A DNA stretch of 64,000 nt, from positions 17,040,213 to 17,104,212 of the forward strand of contig OZ234493.1 in the NCBI GenBank assembly GCA_965153455.1, given 5' to 3'. The notes below the pieces were generated by a model. That model saw only the letters and a list, made by a program, of their open reading frames with translations, was not told the DNA's origin and did no database searches. Source of the DNA: Sphagnum compactum (Eukaryota > Bryophyta > Sphagnopsida > Sphagnales). Below are positions 36,978 through 48,966 of the stretch, in pieces (position 1 is the first letter of the stretch; the number at the start of each line of letters is the position of its first letter). A program made the position numbers and the translations under genes.

Positions 36978-39860
36978 TAAATTTAACTTCAAGAATAGCA
37001 ATTACTTGTGGAGGTGAAGAAAATAGTGTTTTAGAATCAGAAGTCAAGACACTGGTACCCTAACTCTTGTGGACACAGGGAAATAGGGAATGGATCTCAA
37101 CTTGCATGGAATTGTTGTGGTAGATGGTGTCCAGGGAGAATGGTGATATATTACAGGTACTTGTCTAGAAACATTGAGATTGGTAGATGATCAAATTTGA
37201 CATAACTTGAAAATGCAGATCTCCATCCTGAATGGATAATGTATTGCTAATGTAGTTCTTCAGGTTTCAATACCATGTTTTAAGAAATTATTAGAAATTT
37301 CAGAACAGGGACAAGCAAAATGAAATGAAGCTTACCCATGCAAGCTTGGTATGCTTGAATGAGTGTACTTTTTTGTTGACTATGTTTCTTGAGTGCTTAT
37401 GAGCATCAGGACTGAGTCTTCCTGTCACCTCTGGACATACAACAGAAACTGAAGACATGGATTCAATGTGATGTATAAGGTCCATCTGCAACTTGCAGCA
37501 GCAGCTTCTTTAGTATTTTTTATTCCAACAGAACTATTTCCCTTTGTTGAATACAGTGGCCTCTGATATGGAGGTCTGCTCCCCCAAGTTGTTCCTCAGA
37601 AGTTGGACCCACTCTATGCCCCAAAACTACAAAACCCTTTCTGCAGTTGAATCTCTAGACACAGGTGAAGAAGATTTCAGCTTCTGAATCTAAAGCTCAT
37701 ATTGTACAAACTCGAAATGTCTTTAAAAAATCAAGAAAGGCCTTCCCTGTGTGAAAGAGCAATTACCAATAGCTGTAACCTGTCAACCTCGATGTTTCTA
37801 AGCTGGAGCTCCACATGGGCTTTGGCAAGAGTATGTGCTCCCATTAAGAGGGATCTAGAGAATCCATATCAGAAAGTTTTGTGAAATGTAATCTGGGTTA
37901 CCAAGAACCCAAATATGACATTGAATAGAACACAAATATGACATGACTGATGAAGGCCAGTTTGTCAGTTGCCAAATATATCAAATAGATCTATTGTCCG
38001 TTTTGTACAAGCCACTGAAGGCAACTTTTGAATTTGGCATGCAAATTGAAGACATGAAAACTCATGAGAGTTATTGTCTCCTTTGTTCCCTCTTTGCTGA
38101 TATGTTCATAGATCTGAAATCTCTCTCACCTTAGAACTAGGTTATTCAGGTGAAACACTGGTCTGTGGTTAGAGATGTTTGAGCTCCAAAGTACTTTGTA
38201 GTCAATTATAATCAACTTTGGAGTACAATTCTAACTGTCCACCTGCCATGATGACTCATTTATGTATACCATTGATCTCCAATTGGTCATATGTTGATAG
38301 TTGCACCGATACTGTCAAGGTGTGGACTCCTGGTGAGAAAGCTCTATGTCTTGTTTTTAGATTCAGTGTGATGCATACAGTATATAAGCAGTATATAACA
38401 TGCCTTATTATACTGTTTCACATTCTTAATCCTGATTTATTCTCTTAGTCATTACATGAACATCTGCCAGTTGCTCATTTATTTCCTTTAAACATCTGAC
38501 CTATTTGTCCAAAGTAGTAGATCTTGATGTAGGTGGGGTTTTGTAGTAAGGAAGAGGAACCAAGTAGTGTGGCACAAAGGCCTGGACAAATGCTGTAACT
38601 GAATAGATATCAGAGAAACAATCGACAACCCTACATGACACTCATGGATAATGATATGAGTTGACTAAAATAAGTGCAGGACCTCCTTGGTTCCTCTTCC
38701 AATGGCTTGCAGTAAGGAATCATCTTCCATGTGTATCCATCCATCCATCCCACCCATTGACACATTCTCAAAAAATATTTCTCTGGTTCTTTGACCCTGA
38801 GGGCCGCTGAGGTCCAACTATCCGGAAGAGGAAGTAATTTGACGCAATTCTCTCCACCTGCCAAGCATCAGAACCAAGTCTCAAAGTCTCAACCCTCTAC
38901 CAGATAGCTTTCATGACTGGCAACCTACATATTTCTGTTAGACCTGTGCCCAACTCAATTAAAAGGATCATGGCTTTCACAAATGCAATATAAACCTGGC
39001 ACATTTCTTTAACATGATGTCTCATTTTCTCATTAATGAGTCTTTTGTTGATGTTTTTTTCTAAGCATTTTTTGGATCTTTTTTGGCACCTTGACAGCAA
39101 CAGAGCCCAACTTGGAAGGAGCAACAAAGCAGAGATGAAAATCTTGTAGGCTGTGCCATCAAAATCTGGTGGCCAGTTGATCAACAGTCAGTATCTCCAT
39201 GTTGGTCAATGCTGGACTTCTTTGCTCTATGTAGCAGACCATCTACCTGACTATAATATGCATTCACCTTCATCACCGTATGACAATGCAGTGCCTAAAG
39301 CGAGTACAATCTGAATAAACTACCACCCATTTAAAAAAACTCAAATTATGAAGACCCAGTCCAAATGTATCTCAATGTACTCTGTACTGCAGGTTTCAGC
39401 TCAGAAGCCCCATGTATGGATGGATTTCTGAGAGGTTACTCCTAACAAGAAACTCTTTTCACTTCCTGTGGCTGATGGATTTGAAGCTTACGAGAGCTTT
39501 AGAGACCTCAATTTAAGAACAACACTTCTCAAATTGGAGAAGTATATTGCATCCCTTTGAACGCTGCCCCTGTCACTGTATAGGGAGCCAGCATCAGTGC
39601 TTCCATCTCAGTGAAGCGGAATAATGTATTCCCATCCAGTTTTTCATATTCAGTAAGTTTTTATTTCTTGTGGGCTGGATGAGGTTCTACAAAGGAGAGG
39701 TTGTTTTTATGATTCAAAAAAGAGGTGCCACAGGGTGAGGTGCTGGTTATCAATTAGTTGTATATTATCATTCCGCAATGTGTGATTTCATGCACAATAC
39801 AGTGCCCTGTGGATGCATGCTTGATTGCTAAATTGCTCGTTTCCTTCCTCCTTGCCAATT
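36978..39860. other. Region between the ACT gene and the Tudor exon, no resolved gene
   Basis: Composition is intermediate, closer to gene introns than to the AT-rich intergenic DNA. I could not find a convincing exon upstream of the Tudor exon that would supply the rest of a PDS5-like protein. Frames at 37702-37884 and 38897-39184 (minus) lack recognised motifs. A CCATCCATCCATCC microsatellite lies near 38,735. Confidence 0.45.
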
Positions 39861-39865
39861 CTTAG

Positions 39866-40005
39866 AAGGAAATGAGGAAGCAAAGAAAGGCACTAAACTG
39901 GTCCATTGCATATCCCTCAAGGTAGTGTATGACGATGGAGAACAAGAAGTCCTTAATCTGCTGAAGGAATGTTGGGAACTTACTGCTGAGAGGAAGGGAC
40001 TGAAA
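39866..40005 (+). CDS. Exon with a PDS5-type Tudor signature (partial gene)
   Basis: Acceptor TTCTTAG precedes 39866 and donor AAA|GTGAGT follows 40005. The frame enters at phase 1 and leaves at phase 0, reading GNEEAKKGTKLVHCISLKVV, then YDDGEQEVLNLLKECWELTA, then ERKGLK. The pattern YDDGE.EVLNL..E.WEL is the second half of the Tudor-like domain near the C-terminus of plant PDS5 cohesin-regulating proteins, which help hold sister chromatids together. The HEAT-repeat body of PDS5 is not visible upstream, so this may be a fragment, a small PDS5-like paralogue, or a gene with unrecognised exons. A possible last exon at 40189-40239 (VSVDPTSTPTQTTANQ, stop) follows in phase. Confidence 0.6.
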
Positions 40006-40350
40006 GTGAGTTTTGAAACTCTGGGCTTGTTTCTGGCATCTGAATTCACAATTACGCTCGAGGGTTTTTTCTGTTTTATCCACTGCACCTTTATGCTAAC
40101 CCAGGCAAATACAGATCTCTGAAGTAATGCTGCTGCTTTCTATCTAAATAATTGCAGCATGGTTTTAATATATTTTTTCATGTTCCAGGTGTCAGTAGAC
40201 CCAACTTCAACACCCACACAGACAACAGCAAACCAGTAAATCTCTCAGCATTGGCCTAGTTTTCCTCAATGATCTCTGCATACATATTTAGTGCTTGGGA
40301 TCTATGCCATGTCTATTGACTTATTTTCTATTATTTATCTTTGCTTGCAG

Positions 40351-40487
40351 AAGGTACTCCGTTCCATTTTGAATCTGCTGTGGACGATAGTAAACATTGT
40401 ATTCTTGCAACACAGGGAAAGAAGAAGGTGACAACAGGCAGCAAGGCAGCAGAACAGCAAGATTGTATCTCAGGACTGCCTCAGCAA
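40351..40487 (+). CDS. Candidate exon, Lys/Gln-rich, gene unresolved
   Basis: Follows the acceptor TTTGCTTGCAG. The open phase reads GTPFHFESAVDDSKHCILAT then QGKKKVTTGSKAAEQQDCIS and GLPQQ, ending at a weak donor (CAA|GTGTAC). Composition is typical of a disordered nuclear tail, which would suit the end of the Tudor gene. The phases do not fit the flanking candidates, so the link is unproven. Confidence 0.3.
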
Positions 40488-40826
40488 GTGTACGTACCTG
40501 TCCCTTGCTCAGATGTACATACTGGTGTGTATATGCCAGTTCCACATGGGCTTCAACCTTTGTCAAGCATGTGCTATTATTTCTAACCTTTTCGTGTTAT
40601 TTCACCATGCCAATCTGGAAGGAACCTTCATGCTTTTAAGCTTCATTGTGGCCTTTTTGTCCAGTTTCTTGATCTTCAGAATGCAATTTCCTATGAGATT
40701 CTTAAGAGGAAGTGGAGTGCATGGGGCCAAGCTCTTCTTTCAGGACCTTGGATTCTATTTCAATTTGAGTCTTTACAAGACAACCATTCAAGCTTATTTA
40801 CACTTTTTTCAAGATCATGTCTCTAG

Positions 40827-41011
40827 GAAGGGAAAATCATCAGCAAAAGCACATAAAGACAGTGATCCTCAGAGGGCTGGAAAAGGAACTCGGGAGGTCA
40901 AATCTGCTGATTTCAAGAGCTCACCTTCAAAACTTCTGAGTGAACATGAATTTGAGAATGATGGTGATGATGTCATAGGCGACAAGGATGCTGCAAAGCA
41001 ATTGGAAACAG
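40827..41011 (+). CDS. Candidate exon of a charged, disordered protein tail
   Basis: Acceptor CATGTCTCTAG precedes and donor ACAG|GTCATC follows. The frame (entry phase 2, exit phase 1) reads KGKSSAKAHKDSDPQRAGKG, TREVKSADFKSSPSKLLSEH and EFENDGDDVIGDKDAAKQLE. This Lys/Ser/Asp-rich composition matches disordered tails such as those after the Tudor region of plant PDS5 proteins. Its exit phase matches the next candidate at 41352 exactly. No domain is recognised. Confidence 0.45.
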
Positions 41012-41351
41012 GTCATCTGTCATCCTAGACTTACGCAATATAGTTTTCCTTCTGCCTTTGAGGGTACTCCCTGCATATAGTCAATGAAAGGACATGGTTG
41101 AACACTAAAGTACTGTGCTGACCTGTATATAATTGCCAGGATCCATAGCTTTTGAATTTGTAAAGATTGGAAATCAATCATTGCTTTCTTTGCAATACTG
41201 CTTCTGTGTACCTTTCTAGTAAAAATGTGCATGTGCAGATAAGCTTTCTGTTGTGTACAGTCAATCTCAAGGAACTGTGAAGTGGGTGAACCAGTTGTGC
41301 TTTGGTGCATTTTTAAAGGCTATCATCCTATGTTTCCTGTGGCATAAACAG

Positions 41352-41416
41352 ATTCATCTGAGAACATTAGTAAGGCTGACAGGGACAAAGATGCAGAAAA
41401 CTCTGTCAAGGAAAAT
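41352..41416 (+). CDS. Candidate exon continuing the charged tail
   Basis: Acceptor GGCATAAACAG, entry phase 1, so it joins the exon ending at 41011 to give QLETDSSENISKADRDKDAE then NSVKEN before the donor AAT|GTATAT. An alternative donor ATTA|GTAAGG at 41372 would instead join a frame beginning after 41440 (PDSRNMAVDAAADDNQ) through a 69-nt intron. Function unknown; probably part of the same gene as the Tudor exon. Confidence 0.4.
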
Positions 41417-41973
41417 GTATATGGAGTGTAATGGTTTCAGGAAGACCAGATTCAAGGAACATGGCTGTAGATGCTGCTGCTGATGATAACCAGCCTGTCA
41501 TCAGGCTCCTATCTTCATCTCACTATTGTCCTCTACATTTCTTGTTTCCATTTTATCAAACACAGTGAGACTACTAGTAGAGATACTGTCATATGACCCC
41601 AGGAATGTAGTGCTGTCAGACTTACTGCAAGGCATAGAGAGATGTGGCAAAGACTGTCCTGTGGGCATTGGGCTCTGTTTGGACATTGATTATCTTCATT
41701 TTGTTTCTTGCTTGTTAGAACTGAGGATTTCTTGTTGCCTATCTTCAAGAGACCATAGGTCTTTGGAAAGAGGTCACCCATGCTTCAGTATACTTCAAGC
41801 TGTCAGATGGAGGTTTCTGTGTTGAAATTAGCGTCGTCAATTCCTTGGTGATTCATTGTGTAGAAACTGCAATTTTATAATTCTATCTTTGTGCCAGGTG
41901 GGTGCATGTCTATGTTTGTAGATGTTCGGATGAATTTAGACTAAAGCATGATCACCTGGAGGCTCTGTTGCAG

Positions 41974-42053
41974 GACATGTGGAGAAGGCAAAGACAGATT
42001 ATACACTGATTTTGTATGCTGTACTGAGTGAACTGCAATCGTCCTTTGAGCAA
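41974..42053 (+). CDS. Candidate exon, unknown protein
   Basis: Acceptor GGCTCTGTTGCAG and strong donor CAA|GTAAGT bound a frame reading HVEKAKTDYTLILYAVLSEL then QSSFEQ. Amphipathic helical character and clean splice sites make it a credible exon. I do not recognise the family and cannot find its partner exons; the region 42,054-42,500 offers no clear continuation. Confidence 0.4.
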
Positions 42054-44432
42054 GTAAGTTTTCAGGTGAATACTTCAACCTCAGGATGTTGGTAATTGAT
42101 TTGTAGTCCTGCTGGGAGTGGTTCTGGGTTGAGCATTAACCATCATTCTGCTGTTAAAGATGCAAGGTGAATCATGTTGGCTGCCTAATTTATATTGGAA
42201 CATAAGAGGAGGGATGAATTTCAAATTAAGCATGTAATGTCCTAAGATGACTTCCCTCTGAGTTCATGTCATTATCATGCGGGTTTGTTTTGGGCTGATG
42301 TGGGACCAGGGTTGTTTATGAAGAGAGATAAGCCAATTTGTTTCACTACTTCTTTGAATGCTTGGGGCTGGTTTACAAGGTCAATTGAAATCCCTTTTAA
42401 AGCAGCTTTGGGACTATGGTAAGGCATTCCACTGCTGGGAGAATTGTACCGTTTAGGCCTTTGCGTACTTAGGCTTAGATTTTCCTTGTACAAGGATGAG
42501 CTAAAAGGGAAATGGAAATGAAGTTTAAACCCTACAAGCTTGTCACAGTGTGAATGAGGATGCTATGAAACTGTAAGATTCTCTGTGGCTCAAGTGCACT
42601 GCTGAATGTCATGACTGAGTTTTGCCTCTGCTTCCAGAAATGCACAGGAAACTCAGGACAGTCATGTTTATGTAATAGTTTACCCAAAAGTAGACACTGA
42701 TAGATAAGCTCATAGATAAGCTGCCCCTGAACATGATTCCCAAAAACCCTCAAATTCTTTGAATTGTCAGAGTGGATGACTGCACCTTTTGGACCCTATA
42801 TCTGCTTCACTCATACCACCTCTGATTTGTGTCAAACTAGAATTTTACAAGTTTGATTGGAACATAACCAAAGGACACTTTTCCTTCACCCTAGGCAAAT
42901 CTTTAATAATCTAATCCCATCAAACCTCCTGTCAGTTTAGACATTGAATCTGTAAATATGCTTAAATGACCATCACAAAACACCACAACAACCACTCTCA
43001 TTCACAAGGCTTCTGTAGGGAATATTTCCTTTACCCTCACAATGAGCAAACTTTCCCTTTCTTGGTTTATCAGCGCATCATCATTATCTTCACATGAATT
43101 CTTCACAAATCTTTGAAGCTTCTTGTTTATCAAATTCCTCCATCAATGGCTTGGTCTTCCTTTTATCGTTATGAAGCTTGTTGATGGTGCTTTCCATGTT
43201 CCCATTGCTGACCCATGTCACTCTCTAATCATGCTCCTGGGAGTCCAAATACTGTTTTAGTTTCCCATGAGTCATGGATATTTTGGAACACAATAACATA
43301 GGGAGCAGCTCAAGAAGGGTGTTGAGAAGGGAGCCAATTTGATCAAGCTAGCAGAGCATGGACCCTTGTGAAGGGATGAAGGCACACATTGACACAGTTC
43401 TATCAAACCTAAAACACTGCTATCAGTCACACTGAGCTTGCTAGGCATAAAGAATCAAAATTCAAGCCAATCTGATTTTGGTAGAGCATCATCTTGTTTT
43501 CCTTGCTGATGCTAAGGTTAGCCTACTGTAGAATGCTTCTGTGAGAACACTAACAATTGGTTTTTAATGCAGAATGAAACTTTTTAATAGCTTCTATTGT
43601 GGTACTGTATATATTTATGGGCCCCTGTACAAAACTATAAGTCTCCCTACCCAGATAACTCAAATCATATCTACATGATTGTTAGTGAATAATATACACC
43701 AGAGCTCTTTCGTGAGGTTTTTTCGCATTGTATGCCATAGCCACATAGTCATAGTATCCAATTCCATCTTAGAAGCCATAGCTGCACAATCCCACTAGAA
43801 TTCTTCTCAGGATGCACTAGAATTTGGACTAATACACCAAACCCGTGCAATAGAATGAGTACCTAAATCTGCTTCAGCACTTAAACTTTGAGCAATGATC
43901 AATCATGCAACATCAGAACCCTCATCACTATTGCAATAAGATCAACGAAACATGCTGCAAAAAGGCACTCTCATGGGTTCCATAACTTACCCTAGGGTAC
44001 AGACAATGGAAGACCATATCAAAGAATAATACTCTAACCTGCTTATGTTAGACTATCACATCAGCTCCACAGTCTAGAAGAGCAGTAAATAAGTTCAACT
44101 CAATTTCTCTAATGTGATTGGCAAGGCTGAAGTTCAGGCTGCAGAATGGAGCTGATAAGTACAGAAAGTGAACTACTTAGGTCAACATGAAAAGTTCAAT
44201 CGACAGCACAATGATCTTGCACCCATCAAAGTATTCCAACTCCTACCTTTTTACTAACAAATTGCAGAGTTTTGAAGCTAAACCAGCATTCTAGGGGTAG
44301 CTAGTTGCTGCTTAAGAAAGCCACTATTTGGAGTATACCCTAAGTTGGGCATGACTTGCACTCACTCAATTTTCTAGGTCAGTGAACAAAACTGCGATGC
44401 CAAACCAGGTAGAGAAGATGGCATTACCTCCA
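42054..44432. other. Intergenic DNA, no supported gene
   Basis: No open frame with a recognised domain on either strand. Probably the 3' flank of the membrane-protein gene on the minus strand and of the candidate exons on the plus strand. Confidence 0.5.
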
Positions 44433-46394
44433 TCAGTGCCAAGTGCCACTCCCAGCTGTGATGACAGCTAATTTGAAGAATGCAGCTGCATAATAGCACG
44501 TCTCAAATGTATTCGGAGGAAGAGAGTTGTGGATGTGTCTTCCGGAACGATACACACTGACTATCCACGTGATAACGGCGCCCAGCCACAATGTGCTGAC
44601 ACTGCACAACAGTTGCACCTCCTTCCTTGCTTGCAAAACAGGTGGGAAGATGTTTCCTGCCACAACCAACAACGTTGTGCACGCTTCCACTCGCGGGAAC
44701 ATGTACACCACAAGCTTCCAAAATTTTGCTCTGGGCGCGACCAATGCATAAGAGTATGTCAGGGTCTCAGCTATGAGTGCCAGTACTTGGATAAGCCCAC
44801 CCAGAGCCCAGAACAAGATTCCAGGCTTCTTTCGGTACAGCCCAGATTGGTACAGAACGGCAGGAATCCCCCCGCCCACCCTACCCAACCAGAAGCCCAC
44901 CAACAGAATCCAGAAAAGCAAATTCAAGGCGATGGCGAAGAGGTAACCTATCCCCGTAGTTGGAGGGCAGCGAAGAACATATGTGTACTTGAGACTCGTC
45001 GGGTCCAATGGTTGGAAGAATCTCAATTGATCCACAAAGTGCCCAGCGTAGGGAGCGCCTCCGGATTCCGATGCAACGAAACCGGATACAACTCTTCGGG
45101 CAGCAAGGCTACTCGTGAAAGGATCGATGGTGAAAACGACAGTCAAGGAAACCATGACAGCAATTTCGATGAGATGGAGTAAGAAGCATCTCCATCGGCT
45201 CGTTTGCCACAAGGATTCCTCTGTATTTAACCTGCGCTCCAATCTTGTGTCTAGCAGGGCTCCGATCACTCGCGGTGCTCTGTTTCGTGATGCTTCATCT
45301 CGGCAAATGAACTCGTCCCTTATCATCTTCACCAGTTCATCTTGGTCATACAATGGGATGAGTAGGGCACCAATGTCTGGCCTACCATCGTCCAAAATAT
45401 TCAAAAGTGAGTTCACACCCATGGCCACTTGTGGAGGCATAAGTTGGGCCCTAGCCACTCTCTCAGATTCTGATATCCTGTAAAGAAAGAGAAGTTTCAG
45501 AGACTCAGAACAGAGGTTTCTAAGTTTGGATGTCAAGACGGTGACGAACAAAAAAGGGTCACAACCTCCTAGGTCATGCGATTGATGCAGTTTTGTGAGG
45601 ACAAACACATACCTCTCTCGTGTCGGTTTCGCGAAGTTCCAGTGCACATCCTGAATCCAGCAATTGGAGCTTAACAGAAGAGCTTTGCTAGGATTCTCGA
45701 TGCACAGGATCACCTGATCCCCCCATTCCTCTTGTAGCAGTTCAACACATGAGTCCGGACAGGTGACAAGGATGCACCTACAATTGATGTTGTCTGGGTC
45801 CACTTCTGGACCTGCTAATTTCCATTTTACAACAGCACACTCCATACCCGCACCCTGGAAAATCCTTGTGGTGAGAAGCGACAATCCTATGGACTCAAGA
45901 TTTGACACAAGTAATATATCCGGTGTAGTAATCTCGGCAGGACCGGTGTCAATGACTGTGTATTGCCAGTCCCTGAGCATGCTCTCGTACGCCAAATCTG
46001 CCCTGGCTAGAACTGTGATTCCCGCTGACAAAACTGCAAGCGTTGTTAACCCGCTCTCCAAAAAGCTTACGTTGGAGTTGAGGGTGGTGAGAGAGTCGGC
46101 CTGACCCCGGACACTGCGGACCCAACAACTTATCGCAACGGTCCGAAACCACACCCTCTTCATTGCCTCAGGTTTCCCAAACCGATTCTCGATCCCGTTC
46201 CACCCCTCCAGGTATGCTGTCTGTTTCCGAAATCTGCCGGTGGAGACTGGTGCAAGAAGGGCTGGTGAACACCAGTCTGTAGTAGTCTCTGCAGAAGCTG
46301 CTGGATATGCCGACATGTCTGTCGGAGCCCAGCAAAAGGCTACAGCAGAACGAATTGATGTAGGATACAACCACCCATCACCGATCGCTACCAT
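44433..46394 (-). CDS. Multi-pass membrane protein of unknown family, one in-frame intron
   Basis: The ATG at 46394-46392 follows an in-frame TGA 18 nt upstream. Read without splicing the frame is 653 codons. A typical intron lies at 45612-45478 (donor GAGAG|GTATGTG, acceptor TTCTTTACAG|G), giving exons 46394-45613 and 45477-44433 and a 608-residue product. The N-terminal half has a Ser/Thr-rich start, a charged stretch (AYLEGWNGIENRFGKPEAMK) and a weak hydrophobic segment (LESGLTTLAVLSAGITVLA). The last 230 residues hold about five or six membrane spans, for example LFAIALNLLFWILLVGFWLG and FWALGGLIQVLALIAETLTY. Codon use and higher GC match a real gene. I do not recognise the family, so no function is assigned. 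The 5' end overlaps a dispersed repeat. Confidence 0.8.
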   Translation of the reverse strand: MVAIGDGWLYPTSIRSAVAFCWAPTDMSAYPAASAETTTDWCSPALLAPVSTGRFRKQTAYLEGWNGIENRFGKPEAMKRVWFRTVAISCWVRSVRGQADSLTTLNSNVSFLESGLTTLAVLSAGITVLARADLAYESMLRDWQYTVIDTGPAEITTPDILLVSNLESIGLSLLTTRIFQGAGMECAVVKWKLAGPEVDPDNINCRCILVTCPDSCVELLQEEWGDQVILCIENPSKALLLSSNCWIQDVHWNFAKPTRERYVFVLTKLHQSHDLGGCDPFLFVTVLTSKLRNLCSESLKLLFLYRISESERVARAQLMPPQVAMGVNSLLNILDDGRPDIGALLIPLYDQDELVKMIRDEFICRDEASRNRAPRVIGALLDTRLERRLNTEESLWQTSRWRCFLLHLIEIAVMVSLTVVFTIDPFTSSLAARRVVSGFVASESGGAPYAGHFVDQLRFFQPLDPTSLKYTYVLRCPPTTGIGYLFAIALNLLFWILLVGFWLGRVGGGIPAVLYQSGLYRKKPGILFWALGGLIQVLALIAETLTYSYALVAPRAKFWKLVVYMFPRVEACTTLLVVAGNIFPPVLQARKEVQLLCSVSTLWLGAVITWIVSVYRSGRHIHNSLPPNTFETCYYAAAFFKLAVITAGSGTWH

Positions 46395-46515
46395 ATAATG
46401 GACACTTATTCATATTTTCCTTATGGGATCGCTAACTTGAATTCAATGTTTATGAAACATCTTTGAACTGCAAAGGAAAAGAATGGAAGAAGAAAAATAA
46501 GTTTTTCAAATTACA
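46374..46515 (+). repeat. Dispersed repeat, copy 2 (over the start of the membrane-protein gene)
   Basis: Shares CCCATCACCGATC, GACACTTATT, AACATCTTTGAA.TGCAAAG and GAAGAAAAATAAG in order with 33351-33533. The minus-strand start codon of the membrane-protein gene (46392-46394) falls inside it. Its first codons (MVAIGDGW) are encoded by the repeat. Confidence 0.55.
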
Positions 46516-48966
46516 AATGCATTTTTTTCATCTTAGCCTCCTCCTAAGGTAGTCAAGGCTACCACCGATCCCTCCTCGCGTAGTCAGGACAACCACCAAA
46601 CACTTGGATCCTCACACATTGTTCCTCTGCTTCTGAAGCTGAAAGAACATGTCCTCTTCACCTAACGCTTCCAACTTCACAAACATGCTCATTTCAATAA
46701 AGGAATGGGGGAAATATGGGATGTTTGGTGAGGTGAATTAAAATAGATTAGGAATTTGAGCTTAAAATCTTTGATCGATGCATCATTGCCTCTAAAATGC
46801 AAAGAAGTTTTGTAAAACCTTAGTTAGCGCACTCATTAGGTTTTAAATCACTCAAAACAAAGTAAAATTGATAGAGATATGGGGTTGGAACTAGAGAGGG
46901 GCCTAGAGCTATTTTTTTCAATTTTTTTAAAGCAAACTATCACTCATCTTATTCCTATGTTTTTTTCTTTGCTCATTTTTTTTGACACTCAAAGAACATT
47001 TGTTTCCTTTTAGTTTGCATTTCCAATGACACAAAATTTGATTAATTTAGTTAACAAATGAAAAAAATAGTGGAAAATGTTTGATGATTAATTTATGTTT
47101 GGTAATGGGCATAACTACCCTACTTCCAAAGCTTACAACTTTCTCATATCATGTTCAATTCGAACAATCTAAAACAATATGGGAGCTTCAACTTAATCTC
47201 TACAAATTATTTTTCAAAGTTCATGACTTTTTCAACTCTTGTTCAATTCAAACAATTTGAAGTGATATGAAGCATCAACTTAAGCATTACAAATCATCTT
47301 TCAACTCCAAAGGCAATGAAATGTTTGGGCATTTGGTTGTTTGATTATAGTCTTCCAATTGTTTAATTGTTTTCCATTTCAACTTTTTACCCCCTCTACT
47401 TTGGGGGTGCCATAAATTTTTTAAGTTTGTTCTATTTTTTACGATTTTTAATGCTTTGGATGTGCCAAGAGAAAGGCTTCAAACATAGTGACAGGAGAAT
47501 GGACACAATCTCCTTGAACCTTTAAATTATCACCCACCAGGTTTTCTACCTTACAATAACATGATTAAAAAGAAAAAGTTTCCAAGCATCATGCATACAA
47601 GATGTCCAATCCCCTCTTTCATAGGTTTGAACAAGGTCTATTTTATTTACTAAACCATGGTGGTGTATGGGCCATCATAATCATGATGACAACCACTAGG
47701 CAACCATTACAATTGAGGTTCAAGAAATGCCCACAATGAAAAGAATGTCACTTGAAACCAAGATGTCATGGTGCCAGCAAACATTGTTCATGGTTCAGAT
47801 ATTTTGGCTCCACATGTTTCAAAGAAATCCAAAAGGATTCTAATTCACCTGAAGGAAAAAGAGTTAAGGACACTTGATGCAATGCAACACAAGTGGAAAA
47901 ACTACACAAATCATAGGCATTAAAAAATGTTGGTAATGTTATAAAATAAAGAAATTTGATCAATCAAAAGATGAGAGGACCTTTACTACAACCACTAATA
48001 AAAAATAGTGAAAACTTTGATATTTGTAGGAAGGTAATCAATTCTAAATTATTAGTGTAAACTCTAATATCCAAATATTATTCCCTTCTTTCACACCATA
48101 TGGATCTATTGCTTTAACTTCCCCTTTATGTTTCGTTGTCATATCTATTCCTAAGATGTCCTACATTAAAATTGAAATGCATTAAACATTGTCATCAAAT
48201 AACATGTGTGTCTATTGCAATTCTAAGGTAGAAGACCCACTATTGCCACTTTTAAAATTTTCACATATGTGGAGATGTGCACTAGACTCCTATTTGAATT
48301 AAATTTTTGGATTAGTCAAGATCAAATATACAAACAACTATGAACTATAAACCTTGAACCCCAAACCTATGATAAAAACAAATGTAAAGGCTTACTTGAA
48401 AGGGTCAATGACCAATTTTTTGCATTGAAAAACCAAATGCTTGTGAATTGCTATGGGCCAAGGCACCAATAATGGGTGACTGAGCTGCATGTTGATATAA
48501 TGAAACAACTTGCACCAATTCTTCAAATAGTTTGTTTAACTAATTGCCCAAACCATTCATGTCTAAATTTGAAGGGACAACCTTTGTAGATGATACATCT
48601 TATTATGAACTATCATAAGTGAAAATATGTTGAGGATGAATGTTAATTTGCAAAATATTCTTGTTATTGAAGGATGACTTAATCGCATTATAATCCCTAG
48701 ATTTTCCCAATTTGGTAGAATAAAAATGAAACAAACATCAATAATCTAAAATGACATATCATCTTGACATAATGGGTGGCATTGAGTGCACTGAATCCCC
48801 TTTTAACAATCCACAATTTTGACGTTGTTCAAAAAATCCAAATGTGGTCATGTGTTCTTAACTCTTTGGGTGGGCTTCCAACATTGCCTAATATTTCATC
48901 TTGTATGATGATATTGATAGCATTTAGTTGAATTCCACAACTTGACTAAATCCTGCAACCAAAAGT
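46516..48966. other. Intergenic DNA with a small tandem repeat
   Basis: No supported gene. At 47152-47310 an 88-bp unit starting TGTTCAATTC is present twice (47152 and 47240), diverged but collinear through AACAAT.T, ATATG, GCATCAACTTAA and TTTTCAA. A GTAGTCA..GC.ACCACC word recurs at 46549 and 46580. Confidence 0.6.

Noticed and set aside
45478-45612. Treating the membrane gene as a single 653-codon exon
   Set aside because: Donor and acceptor signals are too good to ignore. The unspliced form is kept only as a possible isoform.
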